58,401 nucleotides of DNA from Lachnospiraceae bacterium (GTDB taxonomy: Bacteria > Bacillota > Clostridia > Lachnospirales > Lachnospiraceae). Each line of letters starts with the position of its first letter. Within the stretch, counting starts at the first letter, position 1. Both the position numbers and the translations under genes were made by a program. The DNA is taken from contig JAFZQH010000030.1 in NCBI GenBank assembly GCA_017550165.1, positions 141,798 through 200,198 on the forward strand, written 5' to 3'. Of this stretch, positions 8,616 to 16,041 are shown one piece after another. Below the pieces are notes generated by a model. That model saw only the letters and a list, made by a program, of their open reading frames with translations, was not told the origin of the DNA and did not search any database.

Positions 8616-9791
8616 TTAGTTACCTGAACTTGAACTCGGAGCTGCGCTTGATGCAGGCGCTTCCGATGATCCTTCGGGAGCTGCCGATGATCCTTCGTTC
8701 TCAGGCTTGGGCTCAACCAGCTTGGACGAATCAACGATAAAATCAAGAACCTTCATCTGCTGAAGATATTTTTTGATATCCTCTTCCTTATATGTCTCAA
8801 AGACCTCTTCTTTTGTCTCGAATCCATTCTCATCGGCATATTTCTTCAGTGCTTCATCCATTTCCGAATCAGACATAGTGAGGTTTTCTTTCTTCTGGAT
8901 CGCCTCCAGTACGAGCGTGATCTTGGCCGTCTCCTCCATATATGCCTTAAGGCTTGTATCAAAATCGGCCTCTTCCATATCGTAGATTTCCTTGATGTAG
9001 TCCTTATACTCTTTTCCCTGCTCCTTGGCTGCTGCCTTAATTGACTCCTTGTAATCATTAACAAGCTTATCTACCATACCGGAGGGGTAGCCTGAAACCT
9101 TGGCATTGCCTACGGCCTGAGTCTCAGCATAATACTGCTTGTACTCCTTGGCCGTCTCTTCCTTCTCCTCCTGAAGCTTCTTCTTGGTTTCTTCCCTGAA
9201 TTCGGCTACAGTCTTGGATTCATCTGATACTGACTGGACAAATTCGTCATTAAGGGTGGCAGGGATCTTCTTGTTAATGGCATTAACGGTAATGGTAAAT
9301 ACTACGTCCTTACCGGCAATATCCGTATCCGGGTACTCTGCCGGGAATTTAACGGTAATATCAAAGGGTGTCCCGATCTTCTTACCTACAAGCTGGCTCT
9401 CGAAGCCCTCGACAAATCCCGCAGAACCCACCTGGATGGTAGCTCCTTTGGCTGTTCCTCCGGAGATAGGTGTTCCGTTGAGTTTACCTTCATAGTCCAG
9501 ATTGATATAATCGTTCTGAGCCACCGTATCCCTGTCGGTAATGGGCTCATACTTATCATTCTCCTCAAGGATGGTCTTGATCTCTTCCTCAACTTCTTCA
9601 TCATCCACCATGAGAGACTGCTCGTATTCTATCTCGAAATTCTTGTACTCACCCAGGGTAACAAAGTCGTCTACGTTATAATTTGCCACCTTGATCTCGG
9701 TTCCGCCGGATCCTCCGCCGTTGTTGCATCCCGAAACGATCATGGCTGCCAGCAGACAGGCTGCTGTCAATGTCTTTTTAACTGCTTTCAT
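8616..9791 (-). CDS. Trigger-factor-like peptidyl-prolyl isomerase lipoprotein
   Basis: 391 aa. The lipobox is IVSGC at about residue 22, so the protein should be lipid-anchored outside the membrane. After a Gly-rich spacer there is an FKBP-type domain (~90-190: NDYINLDYEGKLNG, FVEGFESQLVGKKIG, FPAEYPDTDIAGKDVVF), then a trigger-factor C-terminal helical domain (~195-350) and a low-complexity E/S/A/P tail. The ribosome-binding domain of cytosolic trigger factor is absent, so it is probably an extracytoplasmic foldase for secreted proteins. It sits between galU and asnS in the same operon (gaps of 17 and 24 bases). Confidence 0.88.
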   Translation of the reverse strand: MKAVKKTLTAACLLAAMIVSGCNNGGGSGGTEIKVANYNVDDFVTLGEYKNFEIEYEQSLMVDDEEVEEEIKTILEENDKYEPITDRDTVAQNDYINLDYEGKLNGTPISGGTAKGATIQVGSAGFVEGFESQLVGKKIGTPFDITVKFPAEYPDTDIAGKDVVFTITVNAINKKIPATLNDEFVQSVSDESKTVAEFREETKKKLQEEKEETAKEYKQYYAETQAVGNAKVSGYPSGMVDKLVNDYKESIKAAAKEQGKEYKDYIKEIYDMEEADFDTSLKAYMEETAKITLVLEAIQKKENLTMSDSEMDEALKKYADENGFETKEEVFETYKEEDIKKYLQQMKVLDFIVDSSKLVEPKPENEGSSAAPEGSSEAPASSAAPSSSSGN

Positions 9792-9808
9792 TTTCTCTAT
9801 ACTCCTTT

Positions 9809-10708
9809 TTAGTCAAAATGTATGGTACTCTCTATATCCTTGCTGAGATTAACGATATAGTCGGATAATTCGGCTTTAAGCCCGGGATCCCGCAAGGCGA
9901 ACTCGATGTTGGCTTCCACAAATCCTATCTGTGAACCCACATCATATCTGGTTCCCTTGAAATCATAGGCATACATAGCCCTGCCGTCTTTAGTCATCCT
10001 TCTTAAGGCATCCGTCAGCTGGATCTCTCCGCCGGCTCCCGTCTCCTGGGTCTCAAGATACTCGAAAACCTCCGGGCAAATGACATATCTGCCGAGAATG
10101 GCAACATCAGTGGGAGCCTTATCAACAGGAGGCTTCTCCACCATATCGCTTACCTTGTAAAGCCGCTCGCTAACCTCTTTCCCATCCACGATTCCGTACT
10201 TGCATACTTTCTCGTGGGCTACCGTCTGGACTCCCAGAACAGAGCCTCCGGTCTTATCATAAACATCGATAAGCTGCTTAAGGCATGGGGTCTGTGAGCA
10301 TACCACATCGTCACCGAGAAGAACGGCAAAGGGCTCGTTCCCGATGAAGCTCCTGGCAGTAAGGACCGCATGTCCCAGGCCTCTGGGCTGCTTCTGTCTG
10401 ACGTAGTAGACATTGGCCAGTTGTGCAATGTCCCTGACCATCTCCAGATACTCCGCCTTGCCCGACTTCTCCAGCTCCTGTTCTAACTCGGGAGACCTGT
10501 CAAAATGGTCTTCTATGGTCTTTTTGTTCCTTCCGGTAACGATAACTATATCCTCTATCCCGGAAGCCACCGCCTCCTCAATGATATATTGAATAGTGGG
10601 TTTGTCAACTATAGGAAGCATCTCTTTCGCCTGAGCCTTGGTGGCCGGCAGAAATCTGGTCCCTAAGCCTGCTGCCGGTATGACAGCCTTGCGTACTTTC
10701 ATATCCAA
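9809..10708 (-). CDS. galU: UTP-glucose-1-phosphate uridylyltransferase
   Basis: 299 aa. It makes UDP-glucose for glycolipids, teichoic-type polymers or exopolysaccharide. The nucleotide site [25 protein letters not shown] is complete, with [19 protein letters not shown] and [11 protein letters not shown]. The TTG at 10708 stands 7 bases behind AAGGAG and is preferred; the ATG two codons later is 13 bases away. It follows the DUF1934 gene by 30 bases. Confidence 0.95.
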   Translation of the reverse strand: MDMKVRKAVIPAAGLGTRFLPATKAQAKEMLPIVDKPTIQYIIEEAVASGIEDIVIVTGRNKKTIEDHFDRSPELEQELEKSGKAEYLEMVRDIAQLANVYYVRQKQPRGLGHAVLTARSFIGNEPFAVLLGDDVVCSQTPCLKQLIDVYDKTGGSVLGVQTVAHEKVCKYGIVDGKEVSERLYKVSDMVEKPPVDKAPTDVAILGRYVICPEVFEYLETQETGAGGEIQLTDALRRMTKDGRAMYAYDFKGTRYDVGSQIGFVEANIEFALRDPGLKAELSDYIVNLSKDIESTIHFD

Positions 10709-10738
10709 TCTGTATCTCCTTTATTATACTGTAAAGAC

Positions 10739-11185
10739 TTAAGACAGACTTAAGCCCCCCTGATTCTTGGACTGAATTCCGAGACTGATGGTGCAATCGG
10801 CCACGTGCTCATAATTCATGTCCAATTCATAATCAACCTTGACATTCATGGCGTCGTCCGTCTCATCTATATCTATTCCTCTGGCAAGTATGCCCAGGGA
10901 AAATGCCCCGAAAGGCGTATTATACACCGTCAGGTTCTTCTTGTTTGCTTCAAATACCATGTGTGCATTGGTAAGACCCTTTTTTGTGACCTCCATGCAG
11001 GTGGGGGAAAGCTTGATGATATTCTTTATCTTACCTTCCATTCCGTCTACTACTTCATCGTAAATGATGTATTTTTTATCATTCTTCTCGTAGTATTCGC
11101 CCAAAGCCACTATCTCCACCACACCGGGCTGGGTCTGCTCACTGATCTGGAGTCCTTTAAGGGTAATAAATACTTCTTTATCCAT
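10739..11185 (-). CDS. DUF1934 family beta-barrel protein (YwiB-like)
   Basis: 148 aa. The pattern is that of DUF1934, a calycin-like small beta-barrel of unknown function: VFITLKGLQ at the N-terminus, GKIKNIIKLSPTCMEVTKKG, the central TPFGAFSLGILARGI and a closing VDYELDMNYEHVADCTISLGI. No signal peptide. The start at 11185 follows AAAGGTGA; an upstream in-frame start lacks an RBS. It lies between ispE and galU, 54 and 30 bases away. Confidence 0.8.
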   Translation of the reverse strand: MDKEVFITLKGLQISEQTQPGVVEIVALGEYYEKNDKKYIIYDEVVDGMEGKIKNIIKLSPTCMEVTKKGLTNAHMVFEANKKNLTVYNTPFGAFSLGILARGIDIDETDDAMNVKVDYELDMNYEHVADCTISLGIQSKNQGGLSLS

Positions 11186-11239
11186 TAAATCACCTTTCCA
11201 ACTTAACACAGCCATTATCTATCAGATATATCACATTTG

Positions 11240-12118
11240 TCAATGTGAATGCTTTCTCATATTAAAGGGTCTGGTCAGATACACCTGGGCGGCGGGATAT
11301 CTTTCCTTTAATACTGTCCCGGTATCCCCGGCTTTGTCCTTATCCGTGAAAATGCCGAACACCGTGGGACCGCTCCCGCTCATCATGGCGTTTTCCGCCC
11401 CCATCTCTCTCATAAGATCCTTGTATTCCGTAATAATGGGATGATCCGGCTCCGTCACCTGCTCCAGTACATTGCCGAAGCGGGAAGTCACCCCTGAGAG
11501 ATCTCCCCGGCTAAGGCTTTCTACCATCCCGTCTATGTCAGGATGGACTGCGTTTTCCAGAACCAGCCTCTTATATACTGACGCAGTGGATACGTTAACG
11601 GGTGGTTTGGCAACAAGTATCTGACATTCAGGCAAAGGATCCAGGCGGGTCAGTTTCTCTCCGATCCCTTCTGCCAGGGCCGTTCCTCTCATGATACAAT
11701 AGGGGACATCCGCACCCGCTCTTACTCCCAGCTCCATCAGCCGGCTCATGGGCTGTCCCAGCCTGAACATGTTGTTAAGGCCTACCATGGTGGCGGCTGC
11801 ATCAGCGCTTCCCCCTGCCATTCCCGCAGCAACGGGGATATTCTTCTTAAGGTCAAAAAACAATCCGCCTTTGAGGCCAAAGGTCTCCTTCATGATAACA
11901 GCTGCCTTGTAAATGATGTTGGACTCATTTACGGGGAGGAAGCGTTTATCCGTCTTGATGATGATGGCATCCTTCTCTATCTCCTTGATAAAGAGCCTGT
12001 CATAGAGGTTAACGGTCTGCATCACCATCCGCACCTCGTGATATCCGTCCTCGCGTCTGCCTATTACATCCAGTCCCAGATTGATCTTGGCATAAGCCTT
12101 CAGATTACAGCTGTTCAT
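11240..12118 (-). CDS. ispE: 4-diphosphocytidyl-2-C-methyl-D-erythritol kinase
   Basis: 292 aa GHMP kinase of the non-mevalonate (MEP) isoprenoid pathway. Motif 1 is AYAKINLGLDVIGRREDGYHEV, the ATP loop is IPVAAGMAGGSADAAA and the late motif is MMSGSGPTVFGIF. The start ATG at 12118 is 5 bases behind GGAGG; the TTG at 12130 overlaps that RBS. It heads the operon that runs through DUF1934, galU, the foldase and asnS. Confidence 0.95.
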   Translation of the reverse strand: MNSCNLKAYAKINLGLDVIGRREDGYHEVRMVMQTVNLYDRLFIKEIEKDAIIIKTDKRFLPVNESNIIYKAAVIMKETFGLKGGLFFDLKKNIPVAAGMAGGSADAAATMVGLNNMFRLGQPMSRLMELGVRAGADVPYCIMRGTALAEGIGEKLTRLDPLPECQILVAKPPVNVSTASVYKRLVLENAVHPDIDGMVESLSRGDLSGVTSRFGNVLEQVTEPDHPIITEYKDLMREMGAENAMMSGSGPTVFGIFTDKDKAGDTGTVLKERYPAAQVYLTRPFNMRKHSH

Positions 12119-12142
12119 ATAAACCTCCAAGCAACTTTTATC

Positions 12143-12171
12143 ATTATACCGACTTTCCCCGTAAAAATCAA
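12143..12171 (-). promoter_or_regulatory. Promoter of the ispE operon
   Basis: Minus strand TTGATT (12171-12166), 17 bases, TATAAT (12148-12143). An inverted repeat, CCGTAAA and TTTACGG (~12159-12190), overlaps its -35 and also the -35 of the divergent gene, so it could be an operator for both. Confidence 0.65.
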
Positions 12172-12177
12172 TTTTGA

Positions 12178-12206
12178 TTGCAATTTACGGTAAATGATGA
12201 TACAAT
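12178..12206 (+). promoter_or_regulatory. Promoter of the small membrane protein gene at 12238
   Basis: TTGCAA (12178-12183), 17 bases, TACAAT (12201-12206). Shares the CCGTAAA/TTTACGG inverted repeat with the divergent ispE promoter. Confidence 0.6.
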
Positions 12207-12237
12207 ACATTCTAGTTGTATTTAAGGAGGAAGAGTA

Positions 12238-12681
12238 GTGAATACGGTAACCATTGTATTATTGGTCATTCTCGTGATTCTTATCATTGTTGCCGTTGCC
12301 CTGTATTTCCTCGGCAAGAAGGCCGAGAAGAAACAGGCGGAACAACAGGAACAGATAGAAGCCACTGCCCAGACCATCAGCATGCTTATCATAGATAAGA
12401 AACGGCTTAAACTGAAGGATTCCGGCCTGCCGGATGTTGTTTTGGCTCAGGCCAAGGGACTTATGAAGCTGCAGAAGCTCCCCATCGTCAAGGCTAAGGT
12501 AGGGCCCAGGATCATGTCCCTTATCTGCGATGAGAAGATTTACGATCTGGTTCCCATCAAGAAGGAAGTCAAGGCAACTGTCAGCGGTATATATATTACG
12601 GATGTCAAGGGAGTCCGTGGTGCGGTTCTTGAAGCGCCGCCGAAGAAAAAAGGTCTTTTGGCCAAGCTGAAGAAGCAATAA
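12238..12681 (+). CDS. Small single-span membrane protein, function unknown
   Basis: 147 aa from a GTG behind AAGGAGGAAGAGTA. One strong transmembrane helix at residues ~5-26, then a basic/Q-rich juxtamembrane stretch (KKAEKKQAEQQEQ), a globular part with a cluster of hydrophobic strands (LIIDKKRLKLKDSGLPDVVLAQAK to GPRIMSLICDEKIYDLVP) and a Lys-rich tail. By the positive-inside rule the globular part is probably cytosolic. I do not recognise a named family. It is monocistronic, divergent from ispE and closed by a terminator. Confidence 0.75.
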   Translation: MNTVTIVLLVILVILIIVAVALYFLGKKAEKKQAEQQEQIEATAQTISMLIIDKKRLKLKDSGLPDVVLAQAKGLMKLQKLPIVKAKVGPRIMSLICDEKIYDLVPIKKEVKATVSGIYITDVKGVRGAVLEAPPKKKGLLAKLKKQ

Positions 12682-12693
12682 TGAACATAATTT

Positions 12694-12725
12694 AAGGGAT
12701 CTGCCTGAATGCAGATCCCTTATTT
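12694..12725. terminator. Bidirectional hairpin between converging genes
   Basis: AAGGGATCTGC (12694-12704) pairs with GCAGATCCCTT (12711-12721), with A/T-rich flanks on both sides. It separates the membrane protein gene from the zinc-ribbon gene. Confidence 0.75.
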
Positions 12726-12736
12726 GATATCATTTC

Positions 12737-13816
12737 TTATTTGATGCTTACCCAGATAGCCGGTCTCACAGCCTGAGTCTCATCAACGGGTCTTCCGTTG
12801 TACCCTATGGTGCCGGCGCCCTGTACTATAGTCGCACATTTATTGCTTGAATCCATGGTTCCTATGGTTCGAAGCCAATATACAGCTTCACCGTTATCCC
12901 CAACATAGCCTCCTTTGAGCCTGGAGTATTCGGTATGAGAACCCTTTTTCAGATCATTGGAAGTGCAGTACTTCGCCATCTCCACGGCACTCAGTAAGAA
13001 TACCTTGTCCTGAGTAGTGTTACCCTGGGGCGAGGTGGTCTTCTGCGGGTTGGCATCAGCACTTACGTCGGACTGCCGGATACTTTCCTGTTCTTTCTGA
13101 TCAAAGGCCTCATTAAGGAAGGTGGAATTACAGAATGTCCTTATTGAGGACTTCTCCCAGGTAATGGCAGCCTTGGTCTCATTATATGGAACTGCATCAA
13201 GAACCTTCTCGGACAGGAGCAGGATCTTGTCATCCTCTTTAGCAAGAACCAGCCACTTTATATCTTCCTTGCCATTACCGTTATTGGCGTCCTGCTCATA
13301 CTTTCCGAAAGTGACGGTCTCGCCTGTCTGTGCATTCTTAAGCTTGTCCAGGCCGGAGCTTGCAAAGGGTCCGATCTTCAAGAAGAACAGTGCTGCAAAT
13401 GTTCCTCCGGCTATAACAATAAGGGCGATTATAATACCAATGATAAGTCCCTTTTTTGATTTCTTCTGCGGCGGAGGCGCACCCCACTGTGGCTGCTGCT
13501 GGTACCCGGCCTGATACGGCGGCTGTTGATACTGCTGCTGATATTGCGGCTGCTGATACTGCTGCTGGAACTGCTGGGGCTGCGGTGCCTGCTGCTGGAA
13601 CTGCTGGGGCTGGGGCTGCGGTTGCGGTGCCTGCTGCTGGAACTGCTGGGGTTGCGGCTGCGGTGCCTGCTGCTGGAACTGCTGAGGCTGGGGCTGTGGT
13701 GCCTGCTGCTGAAACTGCTGAGGCTGCGGCGCAACTCCCGCCAAAGGCGTTCCGCAGTTATCACAGAATTTCATGCCATCCTGCAATTGTTTCTTACAAT
13801 TAGGGCATTCTAACAT
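12737..13816 (-). CDS. Zinc-ribbon, Q/P-repeat, single-span protein with DUF6273-like domain
   Basis: 359 aa. The N-terminal zinc ribbon is CPNCKKQLQDGMKFCDNCG. Residues ~28-115 are a low-complexity Q/P region made of tandem QAPQPQPQQFQQ-type units, then a basic patch and a transmembrane helix (~125-148). The extracytoplasmic part (~155-359) carries TVTFGKYEQD...KDIKWLVLAKEDDKILLLSEKVLD and ends VRPAIWVSIK, the pattern of DUF6273. Function is unknown; the layout suggests a cytosolic zinc ribbon tied to a wall-side sensor or binding domain. The repeat tract (~13530-13735) is a likely site of length change. Confidence 0.8.
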   Translation of the reverse strand: MLECPNCKKQLQDGMKFCDNCGTPLAGVAPQPQQFQQQAPQPQPQQFQQQAPQPQPQQFQQQAPQPQPQPQQFQQQAPQPQQFQQQYQQPQYQQQYQQPPYQAGYQQQPQWGAPPPQKKSKKGLIIGIIIALIVIAGGTFAALFFLKIGPFASSGLDKLKNAQTGETVTFGKYEQDANNGNGKEDIKWLVLAKEDDKILLLSEKVLDAVPYNETKAAITWEKSSIRTFCNSTFLNEAFDQKEQESIRQSDVSADANPQKTTSPQGNTTQDKVFLLSAVEMAKYCTSNDLKKGSHTEYSRLKGGYVGDNGEAVYWLRTIGTMDSSNKCATIVQGAGTIGYNGRPVDETQAVRPAIWVSIK

Positions 13817-13935
13817 ACTTTCTCCTCCATGCTTTCATAATGATAAACAGGGCCATTCTTCCCCGTTAAAATCCTTAATTTACTAAAATTTTAAACTGTC
13901 TGGCGGTTTTTGTAAATCTTTTTTTGTTTTTTGTA

Positions 13936-13963
13936 TAAAGTTTTCGGTACTTTTGTCCGATAT
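13936..13963 (+). promoter_or_regulatory. Sigma-D (sigma-28)-like promoter
   Basis: TAAA at 13936-13939, 16 bases, TCCGATAT at 13956-13963. This fits the flagellar sigma factor consensus TAAA-N15/16-GCCGATAT. It lies about 45 bases before the ATG at 14009. Confidence 0.55.
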
Positions 13964-14008
13964 GATTATTGTCAAGGAAGAATTGTTTTTACGCTAAGGA
14001 GGCAGACT

Positions 14009-14587
14009 ATGAATATAAGCGAACTTACCGGTCAGATAACCACTACATATAACACGGCAAATACAGGAAAGAAGTCCGGCACTTCAGATACAACCGAAAC
14101 GAAAAAGACAGATGATACCGCTGCCGTATATGAACCTTCAGCAGCAGCATCTGAAAAATCATACAAGACAGATACAGCTAAAGTTCAGCAGATGCTGGAA
14201 GAAGCAGAATCCAAAACAGAACAGCTCCGCTCATTAGTTGAGAAAATGATGGGCAAGCAGGGGCTCACATTGGCAAAGGCCGATGATATGTGGAGTTTCC
14301 TGGCAAACGGAGACTTCACCGTTGACGAAGAGACAAGAGCTCAGGCTCAGAAGGATATCGCAGAAGACGGATATTGGGGCGCAGAAGCCACATCCGAGCG
14401 CATCCTCTCCTTTGCAATGGCACTTACGGGCGGAGATCCCGACAAGATAGAAGATATGAAAGATGCCTTTATAAAAGGCTTCAAAGAAGCTACCAAGGCC
14501 TGGGGCAAGGAACTTCCGGAACTTTCACAACAGACCTATGACAAGGTAATGGAGAAATTCGATGCCTGGTCAAAGGAAAATGAATAA
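14009..14587 (+). CDS. Hypothetical soluble protein behind a sigma-D-like promoter
   Basis: 192 aa from the ATG at 14009 behind TAAGGAGG; an upstream in-frame start would read through the promoter and has no RBS. Residues ~1-55 are a T/S/K-rich disordered stretch. The rest is helical: a charged coiled-coil segment (VQQMLEEAESKTEQLRSLVEKMMG), a middle part with DDMWSFLANGDFTVDEETRAQAQKDIAEDGYWGAEATSER quoted here only as positions ~95-135, and a final amphipathic helix. No signal peptide and no family I can name. The promoter suggests the motility regulon, but no flagellar gene is in the window. Confidence 0.7.
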   Translation: MNISELTGQITTTYNTANTGKKSGTSDTTETKKTDDTAAVYEPSAAASEKSYKTDTAKVQQMLEEAESKTEQLRSLVEKMMGKQGLTLAKADDMWSFLANGDFTVDEETRAQAQKDIAEDGYWGAEATSERILSFAMALTGGDPDKIEDMKDAFIKGFKEATKAWGKELPELSQQTYDKVMEKFDAWSKENE

Positions 14588-14639
14588 GACTATATGGTAG
14601 AAACATAAATCCTTTCACTTTTTCTCCTTTAAATACTCA

Positions 14640-14678
14640 GCAAAACGGAGGCGGATGATCCGCCTCCGTTTTGCTTTC
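14640..14678. terminator. Strong bidirectional terminator
   Basis: Perfect 15-bp arms: GCAAAACGGAGGCGG (14640-14654) and CCGCCTCCGTTTTGC (14660-14674), loop ATGAT. It lies between the converging gene at 14009 and veg. Confidence 0.85.
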
Positions 14679-14711
14679 TCTAATACTCTTTTATTACTTC
14701 ACCTTATCCCA

Positions 14712-14960
14712 CTAGCAAAGCATCATTCTTACATCTTTAGTGATAACGTCCGTGTAACTGAAAGATAATGTCTTGGCCGGAACTCCGTCTTCAGTAGCCT
14801 CTACCTCAACAATGAATATGCTCGGGTAAACCTCCTTGAGCACTCCTTCCTGAACATCGATACGATGTCTTCCTTTGTTGAGTTTTAAGATAACTTTCTG
14901 TCCCAGCTGCTTACCCACAGAGTTCTTCACCTTCTGAATATCAGATTGTTTTAGTATCAT
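14712..14960 (-). CDS. veg: Veg family protein
   Basis: 82 aa, the size of Bacillus subtilis Veg. The pattern matches throughout: I..VK..V....GQKVILKLNKGRHRIDVQEGVL, YPSIFIVEVE and LSFSYTDVITKDVRM. In Bacillus, Veg promotes biofilm gene expression by working against the repressor SinR; its action elsewhere is unclear. The RBS is GGGGGAGGAACT. In Bacillus veg neighbours the ksgA/ispE region; both rsmA and ispE are in this window but not adjacent. Confidence 0.88.
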   Translation of the reverse strand: MILKQSDIQKVKNSVGKQLGQKVILKLNKGRHRIDVQEGVLKEVYPSIFIVEVEATEDGVPAKTLSFSYTDVITKDVRMMLC

Positions 14961-15056
14961 AGTTCCTCCCCCAATACCGATTTTTCCACATTATAGCATA
15001 TCTATATTTAGTTGTCAAACATAAAAAAAAGGGGGTTTATATACAAGATGATGATT

Positions 15057-15791
15057 TTACAGATACTTTTTGTTGTCTATCAGCATCTCCTCTATGATCT
15101 TCTGTGTGTATGCTCCGATGAACTTCTTATCCTCGGGGGCAAGCTCCTCGACATAGATGGGTTTACCGTACTGGAGCACAACATCTGCAGGCTTTAAGAA
15201 GGGTATTTGGGCCTCAAATACACTTTCGGAATTGGTTATGGCCATGGGGATAATGGGGCATCCCGTCTTGGTAGCCACCTTAAAGCTTCCCTCATGGAAG
15301 GGCAGGGTAGGCGCATCCGTCTTGTTGCGTCCCCCCTCGGGAAAGATGGTTATGGATACTCCCTGTTTAACGTACTCTATAGCTGTCAGTATGGTCTTAA
15401 GACCCTCTCTGGGGTTCTCTCTGTTAAGAAAGAGGCAATACCCTCTCAACATCCATCCTCTCATAAAGGGAATCTTCCCTAAACTGTCCTTGGCGATGTA
15501 TCCCGTAAGTCCCGGGCATCTTGCATATGTAAATATGGTGTCATAATCACTTTTATGGTTGCCGATATAGAGCACGGCCTGATCCTTGGGAACATTCTCT
15601 TCTCCGATAACCTTCAGCCTCACACCCGACAGGAACTGCAGGGTCTTTAATACTCCCTGTATGATATGCAGGGAGATGAGGTCTGCCTTCTTCTTGTTAA
15701 ATCTTGCTACTATCCATATGTAAGCCCACATGAAAACAGAGAAAAGAAAGAAGAAAAATATGAAAATCACACTTAATAAAAACCTGATCAT
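15057..15791 (-). CDS. plsC: 1-acyl-sn-glycerol-3-phosphate acyltransferase
   Basis: 244 aa. It adds the second acyl chain to lysophosphatidic acid on the inner face of the membrane. An N-terminal hydrophobic helix (~2-30) is followed by the catalytic NHKSDYD (HX4D), the substrate motif FPEGGRNKTD, and the P-x-x-x-x-N motif IIPMAITNS. The RBS GGAGG lies immediately after a strong terminator hairpin in the leader, an attenuator-like arrangement. The upstream neighbour on the same strand is murF, 250 bases away. Confidence 0.92.
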   Translation of the reverse strand: MIRFLLSVIFIFFFFLFSVFMWAYIWIVARFNKKKADLISLHIIQGVLKTLQFLSGVRLKVIGEENVPKDQAVLYIGNHKSDYDTIFTYARCPGLTGYIAKDSLGKIPFMRGWMLRGYCLFLNRENPREGLKTILTAIEYVKQGVSITIFPEGGRNKTDAPTLPFHEGSFKVATKTGCPIIPMAITNSESVFEAQIPFLKPADVVLQYGKPIYVEELAPEDKKFIGAYTQKIIEEMLIDNKKYL

Positions 15792-15804
15792 CTAAATCCT
15801 CCGT

Positions 15805-15870
15805 AAAAAAATAGTCTCGCTGTTATCATGGCCTTTTTGATTGAGGGATTGCCATAATAATAACGAGACT
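15805..15870 (-). terminator. Leader terminator directly in front of the plsC RBS
   Basis: On the minus strand, arms 15870-15851 and 15832-15813 pair at 19 of 20 positions (two G-U), then A and seven T (15811-15805), then the plsC GGAGG at once. It may simply end the murF transcript, but its position allows attenuation of plsC. Confidence 0.75.
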
Positions 15871-15895
15871 GAGGAGAAAAGAACTATTAAAAAGT

Positions 15896-15924
15896 TTAGT
15901 TATCACTAACTGTCTTAGAGTATA
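15896..15924 (-). promoter_or_regulatory. Possible plsC promoter and operator
   Basis: Minus-strand TATACT (15924-15919) is a -10 candidate with no good -35. Just downstream, TTAGT-N4-ACTAA (15896-15909) is an inverted repeat in operator position. Confidence 0.3.
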
Positions 15925-16041
15925 AACTACAAATGTGACAGAATTGTGGACAAATACTTAAGAGAATATAAAATATATGAGAACTATTTCTAAGCACTCT
16001 TAACAAACCTTTAAAATAGAAGCCTTTTCGTCAGTCCCGTC

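Noticed and set aside
13456-13813. Overlapping Ala-, Leu- and Ser-rich frames
   Set aside because: Shadows of the Q/P repeat tract of the zinc-ribbon protein.
15896-15909. FapR-type fatty acid operator before plsC
   Set aside because: The half-sites TTAG/CTAA are spaced 6 bases apart, not the 9 expected of FapR sites.
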